Source: Vallitaleaceae bacterium (lineage in GTDB: Bacteria > Bacillota > Clostridia > Lachnospirales > Vallitaleaceae). From it: a DNA stretch of 37,677 nt. The stretch is from NCBI GenBank assembly GCA_028277605.1, contig JANQFZ010000039.1:1-37677 (forward strand), written 5' to 3'. The notes under the pieces were generated by a model. The model made no database searches. It saw nothing but the letters and a program-made list of their open reading frames with translations, and was not told where the DNA came from. Positions 15,447 through 24,599 of the stretch are shown here, piece by piece. The translations under genes and the position numbers were made by a program. Every line of letters starts with the position of its first letter. Within the stretch, counting starts at the first letter, position 1.

Positions 15447-16451
15447 TTAGATAGGGATACTTATATTTATATTTGTCCCTTTACCTACTTTTGATGTAAT
15501 TTCTAGTTCCCCCATTAGAAGCGTTATTCTTTCTTTCATTACAGATAATCCAAATCCTTTGTACTCCTCTAGATTTAAAGTATTATCCTTTAGGCAAAAA
15601 CCAACACCATCATCTTGAATATATAATTTAACTCGTTTAGCTGTTGAACATAATTTAATTATAACCTGCTTTGCATTAGCGTGTTTTTTAACGTTGTTTA
15701 ATGCTTCCTGAATGATTCTAAAAAGTGTTAATGATAAAATTGAATTGATATCATAATTAAAATCACTCACATCAAAAGCAACATTGAATTCAGAATCCTG
15801 ACTTACTTTGTCTATCATTCGTTCTAGAGTAGGAACTAAACCAATATCATCTAAGCTCATAGGTCTTAAATTATATATTAATCTTCTTGTTTCATCAATG
15901 GTTTGTCTTATAACAGATTTTAAGGATTGAAGCTCTAACCTTGTCCTATCTATATCCTTGTCTAATAATTTTATACACAATTCTGTCTTTAGAATTAAAT
16001 TTGATAAATACTGTGCTGGACCATCATGCATATCCCTAGCAATTCTCTGTCTTTCAGCCTCTTGTGCTTCAATTATTCTTATGCCCCAGTTTTTATCATC
16101 ATCTTTATTGCTTAATAAAGTACTAAAGGTACCTGATAAGACACTCTCTATTGTTTCAAATTTATTATTCATTTTATTAACTTTTTCAATTAGCTGCTGT
16201 ATTAAATGAACTCTATTAGTCATACTTCTATCGTTATTAATTTCATTGGTCTCCATGTCTCCAGTATAATTAATCTGTTCTTCCTTAACATGGTTTGATT
16301 CAATCTGAAATTTAATTATAGAGTCGTCAAGGCTTGCCGATTCATTCTCTAATAAATGACATACCTCACCTAATTGGATTTGCTTCTGATTAATTGTATC
16401 TAGTGTACTATTTATTATATCATCTAATTTATTTATTATTTCATCATACAT
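15447..16451 (-). CDS. Soluble sensor histidine kinase, DegS-like
   Basis: A 334-residue kinase without membrane segments, as in DegS. An N-terminal coiled-coil sensor region (about 1-125) is followed by a HisKA_3 dimerisation domain with phospho-acceptor His142 in RIARDMHDGPAQYLSNLIL, and a HATPase domain with an N box near RIIQEALNNVKKHANA, the G1 box DDGVGF and G2 box GFGLSVMKERI. It senses an intracellular signal and phosphorylates the downstream regulator. DegS-type kinases usually start with a DegS sensor domain; the fit of this N-terminus is only by length and coiled-coil character. ATG 16449-16451. First gene of the pair. Confidence 0.9.
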   Translation of the reverse strand: MYDEIINKLDDIINSTLDTINQKQIQLGEVCHLLENESASLDDSIIKFQIESNHVKEEQINYTGDMETNEINNDRSMTNRVHLIQQLIEKVNKMNNKFETIESVLSGTFSTLLSNKDDDKNWGIRIIEAQEAERQRIARDMHDGPAQYLSNLILKTELCIKLLDKDIDRTRLELQSLKSVIRQTIDETRRLIYNLRPMSLDDIGLVPTLERMIDKVSQDSEFNVAFDVSDFNYDINSILSLTLFRIIQEALNNVKKHANAKQVIIKLCSTAKRVKLYIQDDGVGFCLKDNTLNLEEYKGFGLSVMKERITLLMGELEITSKVGKGTNINISIPI

Positions 16452-16492
16452 CTTATATATACACCTTAAACGTAAAAATATATTTTCATATT

Positions 16493-16522
16493 ATTATATC
16501 ATTATCTATTAACACAATACAA
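16493..16522 (-). promoter_or_regulatory. Promoter of the DegS/DegU-like operon
   Basis: Minus strand -35 TTGTAT (16517-16522), 18-base spacer, -10 TATAAT (16493-16498) preceded by TGA, giving an extended -10 TGnTATAAT. Confidence 0.65.
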
Positions 16523-17129
16523 GTAGATAATTATGATTATATTTCTAAATATATAGTCATACAAATATATGTATAAATGCCTATTATTTCCAACTTGCAA
16601 ATGATGTTCAGAATTTTGTCTAATCCTTGACTTTTGTGTCTAATTGTCAGTTCTAGTGTCTGCTCCAGACATACATCTCTTTTTACTAGTTCTCATGTTT
16701 ACATCAAGCGTCTCATTTTTGCTTACCTATTCAATATAACACACTCGTAATATATATACCAGATACTCTCAATTTTTTGCATGTTGTTTTGATTTAGCTT
16801 AGGACTATGGATCTTAACTGTTATACTTACCATCGCCCCAAACATAAGTGTTTAGAAGAGGTTGGGATTCACTCTTGTTTCGCTGTGATGCTAATTTTCA
16901 TTCCAAAACAGGTAAACTCAAAAATATATGTATTGAATTTTTCTATCTAATCATTCATAATAAATATATATCCATAACAATGAAACCTTAATAATGATTA
17001 ACCAAATAAAAAAGTTATATGAGTATATAACAATTATAAAATGCTTCTATTTAAATATGATATATTCTTATAAATTCATGATGCATAAGAGAAAAATATT
17101 TCAATAGTTACTATGAAAGGAGTAAAAAT
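16523..17129. other. Long AT-rich intergenic region
   Basis: No supported ORF. Between 16610 and 16680 related TTTTGT..CTAAT units recur and a short inverted pair GTCTG/CAGAC occurs, possibly regulator sites for the divergent genes. AAAGGAG at 17116-17122 serves the hydrolase. The rest shows nothing I can name. Confidence 0.4.
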
Positions 17130-18062
17130 GTGAAGAAATTAAAAAGAATACTCTATGTTCTATCCCCTATACTTTTAATAAGCGTATTAAATAAAATCAT
17201 ATTTACGCTATCAAAACTTAAAAACGTACTATTCTCTAGTAATGGTTATTACTACCATTGGAAATTTGGTAAAACTTTTTATTCAGTTAAAGGAAAGGGA
17301 CAACCTATACTATTAGTACACAGCCTTAATATAGGCAGCTCTAGTTATGAATTTTATAAATTAAAAAAAGTACTTTCTAAAAAATATAAAGTTTACACAA
17401 TAGACCTTATTGGTTTTGGACGTTCAGATAAACCTAGAATAACATATACGTCCTACTTGTATGTACAGTTGATTACAGACTTTATAAAAGAAGTAATAAA
17501 AGAACCAACCCATATTATTGCATCTTCAAGAAGTACTTCCTTTTCTATTATAGCATGCTATCAGAACCCTGAACTATTTGAAAAATTACTACTTGTAGAC
17601 CCAATTAGTATTGCGAGTTTAACACGAAATCCTTCCAGTTTAGATCAAATTGTAAGGTATATACTAGAATTACCAATTCTTGGTACGCTCGTGTACAACA
17701 TCGTTTCATCAAAAAACAGTATCAGAACCATGTTTAATAAAAAATTATTATCTAAGAATATTAAAAGTAAAACTATACAAGCGTTTCATCAGGCAGCACA
17801 TTTGTCTGGCTCAAGTTCCAAATATATATATGCATCCATATATTGCCATTATCTTAGTGTTAATATAAAACAAGCACTAGAAAATATAAATAACAGCATC
17901 ATGATGGTTATTGGCAATGATATTGCTGATAAAGAAACGATTATTCATGACTATAAGCAGCTCAATGCATCTATAGAAACGATAAACATTTTTAATTGTA
18001 AACATATGCCTCACTTAGAAAAATCTGATGCAATAATGAAAATATGTGATATTTACTTCTAA
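17130..18062 (+). CDS. Membrane-anchored alpha/beta hydrolase
   Basis: A 310-residue alpha/beta-fold hydrolase with an N-terminal hydrophobic segment (about 6-28), probably a membrane anchor. Typical fold markers are ILLVHSLNIGSSSYEF (oxyanion loop), TIDLIGFGRSDKP and LLLVDP. The nucleophile elbow is ASSRST (131-136) instead of GxSxGG: Ser133 is kept but the glycines are replaced. Asp264 or Asp267 and His292 or His295 could complete the triad. The substrate (ester, lipid or peptide) is unknown. GTG 17130-17132 has AAAGGAG seven bases upstream; the overlapping ATG is followed at once by a stop. It is a single gene with a terminator, in an otherwise leftward stretch. Confidence 0.82.
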   Translation: MKKLKRILYVLSPILLISVLNKIIFTLSKLKNVLFSSNGYYYHWKFGKTFYSVKGKGQPILLVHSLNIGSSSYEFYKLKKVLSKKYKVYTIDLIGFGRSDKPRITYTSYLYVQLITDFIKEVIKEPTHIIASSRSTSFSIIACYQNPELFEKLLLVDPISIASLTRNPSSLDQIVRYILELPILGTLVYNIVSSKNSIRTMFNKKLLSKNIKSKTIQAFHQAAHLSGSSSKYIYASIYCHYLSVNIKQALENINNSIMMVIGNDIADKETIIHDYKQLNASIETINIFNCKHMPHLEKSDAIMKICDIYF

Positions 18063-18132
18063 GTAATAGGTTTATTAAGTAAACATTACTTTGAATCATT
18101 CAAATGTTCAATGATTACGATAGAGCCGATTT

Positions 18133-18176
18133 AATAGTATTAGCTCTCTTTCAGCTAATGCTATTAGCTCTTTTTT
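18133..18176 (+). terminator. Terminator of the hydrolase gene
   Basis: AATAGTATTAGCT (18133-18145) pairs with AGCTAATGCTATT (18153-18165) with one mismatch; AGC and then a run of T follow from 18166. Two more hairpins at 18060-18120 precede it. Confidence 0.75.
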
Positions 18177-18224
18177 AGTTTAATTAGACAACGTAATAAT
18201 CATTTCTTAATACTATAATAAACT

Positions 18225-18248
18225 CAAAAAAACCACTCAAAGAGTGGT
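18225..18248 (-). terminator. Terminator of the noc/GNAT transcript
   Basis: ACCACTC (18232-18238) pairs with GAGTGGT (18242-18248), with seven T after it on the minus strand (18225-18231). Confidence 0.85.
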
Positions 18249-18274
18249 GGTCTAGCTATACTTTAGTATCTATC

Positions 18275-18739
18275 CTACTTCGGTCTGCAATGAGAACATT
18301 TTATAATCTCTTTTTCAGTAATCACCATATGAATATGATCTATCCCTGCTTCTTCAAAAGATTTGCCGTAAGCTTTAAAACCAATTTTTTCATAGAAACC
18401 TTTAACTTCAAGTTGGGCATGACAATAGACTTTATTTACACCAATACGAAAAGCTTTATCCAATAGCATCTTTACAATTAAGTCCCCATAAGATTTTTTC
18501 CTAAACTCGCTGAGCACGCACACCCTACCCAAAAAATATGCGTTATCCTTATAAATCAATCGTCCAGTTCCAACTGGTTGTTCATCTTCGTATACAACAA
18601 CGTGAATTGCTTCTCTATCCAAATTATCAAAGTCTATAATAGGGTCGATCCCCTGCTCTTCAACAAATACCTTTTTTCTAACAAAAAAAGCATCTTCTAC
18701 TTTCTTGTCTTTTCCATCAATATACATACCATAAATCAT
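18275..18739 (-). CDS. GNAT-family N-acetyltransferase
   Basis: A 154-residue GNAT enzyme that transfers acetyl from acetyl-CoA to an unknown amine. The start VRKKVFVEEQGID and IDFDNLDREAIHVVVYE resembles the ElaA/YjcF-like group. The acetyl-CoA motif is GRVCVLSEFRKKSYGDLIV, where the first glycine of (R/Q)xxGxG is Ser. VKGFYEKIGFKAYG is the usual motif B, and HIHMVI matches the typical end. The extra tail IIKCSHCRPK has a CxxC pair, uncommon for this group. ATG 18737-18739 has AAAGGG about 8 bases upstream. It begins 15 bases after noc and shares its transcript and terminator. Confidence 0.85.
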   Translation of the reverse strand: MIYGMYIDGKDKKVEDAFFVRKKVFVEEQGIDPIIDFDNLDREAIHVVVYEDEQPVGTGRLIYKDNAYFLGRVCVLSEFRKKSYGDLIVKMLLDKAFRIGVNKVYCHAQLEVKGFYEKIGFKAYGKSFEEAGIDHIHMVITEKEIIKCSHCRPK

Positions 18740-18754
18740 AAGTATACCCTTTCA

Positions 18755-19546
18755 TTATTCGATTGGAATATTAATATTTATTTCGTAACAATGTTCTTTT
18801 TGTTCTACATTATAATTCACATGAATGCCTGAACCCTGCATCATATTTACAGCTTGCTTGATTGTATTAGTAAAAATTCTTATGTCCTTAAAATAGGATT
18901 TAACTTGTTTATTAGAATGATTATCCTGCTGCATTATTTTCTCAAGTGTTTTTTCTATAAGTTCCTCTGTTTTTCTAACATTTAATCCTTGAACAATAGC
19001 TTTGTTTAGTACATTGAGCTGTAACTCTTCTGTAGGTAGCTTTAATAGTGCTCTGGCATGTCTTTCTGAAAGACTATTCTCTAACAACAGTTTTTTAATC
19101 TCAGCACTAAGCTTTAATAGACGAAGCTTATTTGCTATGGTTGACTGACTTTTTCCAACCTGCTTGGCAACTTCTTCCTGTGTTAATGCATAATCGTTAA
19201 TGAGATTATAATAGCCCTCTGCTTCTTCAATATAGTTCAGATTTTCTCTTTGCAGATTTTCTATTAAAGCTAATACAGCACTATCTTTATCATTAACCTC
19301 AATAATTAAGGCAGGAATTTCTGTTAAGCCAGCTATTTTTGCCGCTCTTATACGCCTTTCTCCAGCTATCACTTCATAATACTCATCATTAATTCTACGA
19401 ACGGAAATAGGCTGCATGACACCAAATTGCCGAATAGAATTAGATAGCTCATCCAGCATTAATTTATCAAAAACTTTTCTTGGCTGATATGGATTAGGTC
19501 GAATAAACTGTATAGGCAGTTTAACAATTTTATAATCCTTTATCAT
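18755..19546 (-). CDS. noc: Nucleoid occlusion protein Noc (ParB paralogue)
   Basis: A 263-residue ParB-family protein directly downstream of rsmG, the normal noc position. CTP-binding motifs are GERRIRAAKIAGL (63-75) and LIENLQREN (94-102). The helix-turn-helix has KSQSTIANKLRLLKL and SERHAR. Gln134, Lys140, Lys145 and Arg162 match the four residues (QKKR) that switch specificity from parS to the Noc site; the parAB-linked ParB has R, T, K and G. Noc binds many chromosomal sites and prevents division over the nucleoid. Bacillus Noc starts with a short amphipathic membrane-targeting helix before the ParB domain. Here the ParB-like segment begins within 10 residues and no upstream in-frame start adds it. 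The start is ATG after AAGGGGG. A Noc-site-like palindrome lies upstream. Confidence 0.88.
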   Translation of the reverse strand: MIKDYKIVKLPIQFIRPNPYQPRKVFDKLMLDELSNSIRQFGVMQPISVRRINDEYYEVIAGERRIRAAKIAGLTEIPALIIEVNDKDSAVLALIENLQRENLNYIEEAEGYYNLINDYALTQEEVAKQVGKSQSTIANKLRLLKLSAEIKKLLLENSLSERHARALLKLPTEELQLNVLNKAIVQGLNVRKTEELIEKTLEKIMQQDNHSNKQVKSYFKDIRIFTNTIKQAVNMMQGSGIHVNYNVEQKEHCYEININIPIE

Positions 19547-19733
19547 TGTTATGTATTCCCCCTTAAATGTTTCTATTAGGTTAAATCGTTAACTCTATTA
19601 TAGCAAATAATAGTTAGTTAAACAATTTTTGTGGTTATTAAGTTTTATCTTTTAATTCAGTTTATCAATTCCAAGGTTATTCCATATTAGAATAAGTATG
19701 ACTTTAAATAGTACTAAAATTTAACATAGAGTC

Positions 19734-19747
19734 ATTTCCTAGGAAAT
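19734..19747. promoter_or_regulatory. Noc-binding-site-like palindrome
   Basis: ATTTCCTAGGAAAT is a perfect 14-base palindrome and matches the Bacillus Noc site ATTTCCCGGGAAAT at 12 of 14 bases, differing only in the two central positions. It sits one base after the rsmG stop codon and 187 bases upstream of noc. Confidence 0.6.
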
Positions 19748-19748
19748 A

Positions 19749-20477
19749 TCATCTTAATGGTTTTTTTGCTGGTAAACCTGCTTTTCTAGGATATTGATCT
19801 ACTGTTCTCTTAACTTTTTTGATTAATATATAGTTTCTTACAATATTAGAATCAGGAATCTTTAATGGAATGGTCTTATCCAACACGCCGCCTAAATGCT
19901 TAATAGCTGTTTGTGATTCAAGAATTTCTTCATCAATATGATTCGATTTATAAGAGATAAAACATCCATTTATCCTAACGAACGGAATACAATACTCACT
20001 TAATACCGATAAATGTGCAACAGCTCTAGAAACACATAAATCATAGGTTTCTCTATAGTCTTTTAACCTACCAAAATCCTCAGCTCTTCCATGAAGACAT
20101 TTAACATCCTCCATACCTAGGCTCATAATTACCTCTTCTAAAAAAGCCACTCTTTTTTTTAATGAATCTAATAATGTTAACTCAACATCAGGAGCAACAA
20201 TTTTTAAAGGTATACCAGGAAAACCAGCCCCAGTACCAATATCTATCATCCTTGAAACCTTTGTTAAAGAACTGACCTTAAGCAAGGCAATACTGTCTAT
20301 AAAATGCTTCGTAATAACTTCTTTTTCATCTGTTATAGCTGTTAAATTAAACTTTTTGTTCCATTCGATTAACAACTTATAGTAGATAGCAAATTGCTTT
20401 ACTTGATGATCTGTCAAATGAATATCTAACGCTTTTGCACTTTTAATTAATAGTTCTTTATTCTCCAAACCTATCAC
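19749..20477 (-). CDS. rsmG: 16S rRNA (guanine527-N7) methyltransferase
   Basis: A Rossmann-fold methyltransferase (242 residues) that uses S-adenosylmethionine to methylate G527 of 16S rRNA; loss gives low-level streptomycin resistance in other bacteria. SAM motif DIGTGAGFPGIPLKI (near residue 75), EWNKKFNLTAITD and ITKHFIDSI near the N-terminus and VSRAVAHLSVLSEY in the middle are typical. The frame begins with GTG 20475-20477, but AGGTGAT overlaps that codon, so the TTG three codons further is an equally good start. It begins five bases after the mnmG stop, in an mnmE-mnmG-rsmG transcript. Confidence 0.95.
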   Translation of the reverse strand: MIGLENKELLIKSAKALDIHLTDHQVKQFAIYYKLLIEWNKKFNLTAITDEKEVITKHFIDSIALLKVSSLTKVSRMIDIGTGAGFPGIPLKIVAPDVELTLLDSLKKRVAFLEEVIMSLGMEDVKCLHGRAEDFGRLKDYRETYDLCVSRAVAHLSVLSEYCIPFVRINGCFISYKSNHIDEEILESQTAIKHLGGVLDKTIPLKIPDSNIVRNYILIKKVKRTVDQYPRKAGLPAKKPLR

Positions 20478-20482
20478 CTATT

Positions 20483-22366
20483 TTATTTTGCTCTTTTTAG
20501 TTGTTCTAAATAAACCAATAAAACAGATATATCTGCAGGTGATACACCTGAAATTCTGGAAGCTTGTCCAATCGATCTAGGTTTAATCTTGCTAAGCTTC
20601 TGCCTAGCCTCTATCCTAAGACCCCCAATGGCCTCATATTCTATCTGAGCTGGTAGATATTTTTTTTCTAGTTTTTTAAACTGCTCCACTTGTTTAAGCT
20701 GCCTCTTGATATACCCTTCATATTTTAGTTGTATATTTACCTGTTGGGTTACTTCATCTTTCAACTTTGGTCTATCACTATCTATTTCATTTAATGCAAT
20801 ATAGTTTAATTCTGGTCTTTTTAATAATTCAGCTAATGTAATACCCGATTTAATAGGTGTACTATTGTATTTATTTAAGAAACTATTGATAGCTTCATTC
20901 GCACCCACAGTTTTTTTTCTTAATCTATGGATTTCTTCTTCTATAGAGTTTCTTTTATTGATAACTCTATCCACACGTTCCTTAGATAGTAAACCTATAG
21001 CATAACCTATTTCAGACAGCCTTAGGTCTGCATTATCTTGTCTTAATAGCAGCCTGTATTCAGCTCTGGATGTCATCATTCTATAAGGCTCATTAGTACC
21101 TTTTGTCACAAGATCATCGATCAAAACACCAATATATGCTTGTGATCGATCGAGAACAATTTCGTCACGTCCCAATATTTTCATGGTGGCATTAATACCA
21201 GCCATAAGACCTTGTGCAGCTGCTTCTTCGTAACCAGAACTACCATTGAATTGACCAGCACTATATAAACCACTCAATTCTTTGAACTCCAATGTGGACT
21301 TAAGCTGTAATGGATTAATACAATCATATTCAATAGCATAACCAATTCTCATAATCGTACAATGTTTCATGCCTGGCAATGTTCGCAGCATATCTCTTTG
21401 TACATCTTCTGGAAGCGAACTTGACATACCTTGAACATAAACTTCATTGGTCTCTTCACCTTCAGGCTCTAGAAAAATCTGATGTCTTTCTTTATCTGAA
21501 AAACGGACGACCTTATCTTCAATTGACGGACAGTATCTTGGTCCAGTTCCTTCTATTGTCCCACTATATAGTGGAGATCGATCCAGATTGTTATGAATGA
21601 TTCTATGAGTTCCATCATTGGTATAGGTTAAGTAGCAAGATATCTGTTCTCTTTTTATATCTTCCTCTTTATGACTAAATGAAAAGGGTACAATGGACTC
21701 ATCGCCAATCTGTTCCTCCATCTTAGAGTAATCCACCGTTCTACCATCTATTCTAGCCGGTGTCCCTGTTTTAAAACGGTAAATCTCAATCCCTAATTTC
21801 TCTAAGCTCTGTGATAAATGATTAGCTGCCTGTAATCCATTAGGACCACTGTTAATGCTAACATCACCATAGATACATCTAGCTTTTAGATAAGTACCAG
21901 TTGCAATGATAACTGCTTGACAATGATAAGTAGCACCAGAAACGGTAACAACACCCCTTATCTTTTGATCATGAAAGATAAGATCAGTTACTTCCCCTTG
22001 TCGTATAACTAGATGTTCTGTGTTTTCAAGTACTCTTTTCATACTTTTAGAATACTTGAATTTGTCCGCTTGCGCTCTTAGAGAATGTACAGCAGGACCC
22101 TTCCCTGTATTAAGCATTCTAGACTGAATGTATGTTTTATCTATATTTTTTCCCATTTCACCTCCAAGAGCATCTATTTCTCTAACTAAATGTCCCTTAG
22201 AAGTCCCCCCTATACTTGGATTACACGGCATCATAGCAATACTGTCTAAATTAACAGCAAAAATAATCGTCTTCATACCAAGTCTTGCTGAAGCTAAAGC
22301 AGCTTCACATCCTGCATGTCCAGCTCCTATTACTACTACATCATAGTTTTCATTTATATAAGTCAT
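20483..22366 (-). CDS. mnmG: tRNA uridine-34 modification enzyme MnmG (GidA)
   Basis: A 627-residue FAD protein that, with MnmE, installs the (carboxymethyl)aminomethyl group on U34 of tRNAs reading A/G-ending split-box codons. FAD-binding [23 protein letters not shown] is at the N-terminus. Further family marks are MPCNPSIGG, the TGTYLKA segment, and [27 protein letters not shown]. The C-terminal helical domain ends in [18 protein letters not shown] sequence. The frame is open upstream to TTG 22393, but ATG 22364-22366 gives the usual family length and N-terminus with AAGG nearby. It lies between mnmE (72 bases upstream) and rsmG. Confidence 0.96.
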   Translation of the reverse strand: MTYINENYDVVVIGAGHAGCEAALASARLGMKTIIFAVNLDSIAMMPCNPSIGGTSKGHLVREIDALGGEMGKNIDKTYIQSRMLNTGKGPAVHSLRAQADKFKYSKSMKRVLENTEHLVIRQGEVTDLIFHDQKIRGVVTVSGATYHCQAVIIATGTYLKARCIYGDVSINSGPNGLQAANHLSQSLEKLGIEIYRFKTGTPARIDGRTVDYSKMEEQIGDESIVPFSFSHKEEDIKREQISCYLTYTNDGTHRIIHNNLDRSPLYSGTIEGTGPRYCPSIEDKVVRFSDKERHQIFLEPEGEETNEVYVQGMSSSLPEDVQRDMLRTLPGMKHCTIMRIGYAIEYDCINPLQLKSTLEFKELSGLYSAGQFNGSSGYEEAAAQGLMAGINATMKILGRDEIVLDRSQAYIGVLIDDLVTKGTNEPYRMMTSRAEYRLLLRQDNADLRLSEIGYAIGLLSKERVDRVINKRNSIEEEIHRLRKKTVGANEAINSFLNKYNSTPIKSGITLAELLKRPELNYIALNEIDSDRPKLKDEVTQQVNIQLKYEGYIKRQLKQVEQFKKLEKKYLPAQIEYEAIGGLRIEARQKLSKIKPRSIGQASRISGVSPADISVLLVYLEQLKRAK

Positions 22367-22438
22367 AGTTTTCCCAACCTTTTTTAACAACAATAGTCAT
22401 GTAAGAAAACAGTCAAAGTTCAGTTTTTATTAGCTGAT

Positions 22439-23818
22439 TTATTTCCCTAAACAAAATTGACTAAAAATCTGATCAATAATGGAATCTCCCATAGATTCCC
22501 CAATGATTTCGCCTAAAAAATCATAAGCATTTTTTAAGTCTATCGCCCAGCAATCCTCAGGCATAGCATTCTGAATAGAGCTTATAACAGTCTTTAAACT
22601 ATTAATAGCCTTTTCAAGTGCGTGCTTATGTCTTATATTGGTAATATAAGGTGTCTGATTAAAATCTATAGAGCCGGATAAAAACATGTCCTTTATTGTT
22701 TTTTCTAAAATTTCTAATCCAATGTTATCTTTTAGAGAAACAGGAATAAACGGAAGATCCTTTATTAATGATTTTAAATAACCAAGTTCATACTGCTTAT
22801 TGAGATCGATTTTATTGACTAATACAATTGCTTTTTTAGTCTTTATCAGTTCTAATACATTATAATCCTCTTGACTAATAGGAACCGAGATATCCAGCAT
22901 CATAATGACCAAATCAGCATCATCAATTAATTCTTTTGTTCTACTAACACCAATTTTTTCAACAATATCCTCTGTCTCTCTTATACCTGCTGTATCAATA
23001 ATTTTAATTGGAATACCACTTATAGTCATGTACTCCTCCAAAGTGTCTCTTGTTGTACCCGGTATATCTGTTACAATCGCTCTTCTCTCTTTGAGTAGAG
23101 CATTCATTAAGGAGGATTTTCCTACATTTGGTTTACCAACAATAATTGTTTGAATACCTTCTCTTATAATTTTACCATTATCTGCTGTCTCTAACAATTG
23201 GTTTAAGGTACTTATCATTTCGTCTAATTGTTCTATTACTAAAGCATTGGACAAATCATCTATGTCGTACTCAGGGTAATCTATAGACGCTTCAATATGG
23301 GCTATAAGACTTAATATTTCTTGTCTTACTGGCTTAACTCTTAAGGATAAAGCGCCTTCTAATTGTCCAACTGAGCTTTTTAGAGCCATATCAGTTTTTG
23401 CATTAATGATATCAATCACTGCTTCAGCCTGCGAGAGATCTAATCTGCCGTTTAAAAAAGCTCTTTTTGTAAATTCCCCTGGCTCTGCTAATCTAGCCCC
23501 TAAGCTTAAAACTAATTGTAATAGTTTCTGCATAACAATAATACCACCATGTCCATTAATTTCTACAACATCCTCTTTGGTATAGGTATTCGGCTGCCTC
23601 ATAATAGAAACTAAAACCTCATCTATAACTTTCTGAGTACTAGGATCTACAATATAACCATAATTTAAGGTATGTGACCGTTGGTCTTTTAATAACTTCC
23701 CTTTAGGCGAAATAAATAATTGGTCTGCAATTTTAATGGCATCTTCACCACTTAAGCGAATAATGCCAATACCTGATGCTGATAAGGCTGTTGCAATTGC
23801 TGCTATTGTATCATTCAT
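22439..23818 (-). CDS. mnmE: tRNA modification GTPase MnmE (TrmE)
   Basis: A 459-residue protein with an N-terminal formyl-tetrahydrofolate-binding domain (about 1-118), a helical domain and an inserted G domain (about 215-380), partner of MnmG. G1 GKPNVGKSS, G2 IPGTTRD, G3 DTAGIRET and G4 NKID are visible, and the C-terminus has the catalytic CLGK motif. GTP hydrolysis driven by G-domain dimerisation is required for the tRNA reaction. AAGGAG lies upstream of ATG 23816-23818. It starts a new transcript after the jag terminator. Confidence 0.96.
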   Translation of the reverse strand: MNDTIAAIATALSASGIGIIRLSGEDAIKIADQLFISPKGKLLKDQRSHTLNYGYIVDPSTQKVIDEVLVSIMRQPNTYTKEDVVEINGHGGIIVMQKLLQLVLSLGARLAEPGEFTKRAFLNGRLDLSQAEAVIDIINAKTDMALKSSVGQLEGALSLRVKPVRQEILSLIAHIEASIDYPEYDIDDLSNALVIEQLDEMISTLNQLLETADNGKIIREGIQTIIVGKPNVGKSSLMNALLKERRAIVTDIPGTTRDTLEEYMTISGIPIKIIDTAGIRETEDIVEKIGVSRTKELIDDADLVIMMLDISVPISQEDYNVLELIKTKKAIVLVNKIDLNKQYELGYLKSLIKDLPFIPVSLKDNIGLEILEKTIKDMFLSGSIDFNQTPYITNIRHKHALEKAINSLKTVISSIQNAMPEDCWAIDLKNAYDFLGEIIGESMGDSIIDQIFSQFCLGK

Positions 23819-23840
23819 CCATCTAAACTCCTTTATGGAT

Positions 23841-23876
23841 AAAAAGGGCTGTCAAAATATATGCTTAGACAGCCCT
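23841..23876 (-). terminator. Terminator between jag and mnmE
   Basis: AGGGCTGTC (23845-23853) and GACAGCCCT (23868-23876) form a perfect 9-bp stem, followed by T on the minus strand. It separates the rpmH-jag unit from mnmE-mnmG-rsmG. Confidence 0.88.
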
Positions 23877-23955
23877 ATTCTTATACTCATTTCTATTGTA
23901 AGTCTTCTAATTCATATTATTAACCAATGGTTTCATCTTTATAAGTATAAGTACT

Positions 23956-24582
23956 TTATCTATGATTAGGTGTTATAACAACTCTTCTATAAGGTTCATC
24001 ACCTTCACTATGTGTTGCAACAAATCTATCATCTTGTAATGAAGAATGAATAATTCTTCTTTCGTAAGGATTCATAGGCTCCAATACAAATTTTTTGCCA
24101 GTTTTTCTAACCTTATTAGATAGATTTCTTGCAAGGTTCTCTAACGTTTCTTTTCTTCTTTGTCTATAATTTTCAGTATCCAGTTTAACTCTAACATACT
24201 TATCTAATTCTTTATTAACCACTAAACTTACTAAGTACTGAAGTGAATCCAAGGTTTGTCCTCTTTTACCAATAAGTACTCCCATACTTGGTCCACTTAA
24301 CTCAATGGACATAGTTGTATCATTAACGAGATCAATATCAATATTAACGACCATTTTCATTTTTTTGAAAACATCCTGTAAAAAGCTAGTAGCTATCTCT
24401 TTTACATTTTGTATTTTAGTTACTCTTACTTTTGCCTGCTTGTTTGAAAAGATACTAAAAAATCCAGAAGCCCCTTTATTCAATACTTCAACTTCAACGT
24501 TATCACTTGTAGTACCTAATTCTATCAGTGCCTCTGTAATAGCATCCTCTACTGTTCTACCCGTTTTTTCAACAAATACCAT
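23956..24582 (-). CDS. jag: Jag/KhpB RNA-binding protein
   Basis: A 208-residue RNA-binding protein with a Jag-N domain (about 1-50, VEKTGRTVEDAITEALIELG), a KH domain with the GKRG loop in GVLIGKRGQTLDSLQYLVS, and a C-terminal R3H domain with MNPYERRIIHSSLQ and GDEPYRRVVI. Also called KhpB/EloR in streptococci, where it affects cell elongation with KhpA. ATG 24580-24582 follows GGAGGG. It starts 17 bases after yidC, the normal pairing. Confidence 0.94.
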   Translation of the reverse strand: MVFVEKTGRTVEDAITEALIELGTTSDNVEVEVLNKGASGFFSIFSNKQAKVRVTKIQNVKEIATSFLQDVFKKMKMVVNIDIDLVNDTTMSIELSGPSMGVLIGKRGQTLDSLQYLVSLVVNKELDKYVRVKLDTENYRQRRKETLENLARNLSNKVRKTGKKFVLEPMNPYERRIIHSSLQDDRFVATHSEGDEPYRRVVITPNHR

Positions 24583-24599
24583 AAATACTTCCCTCCAAA

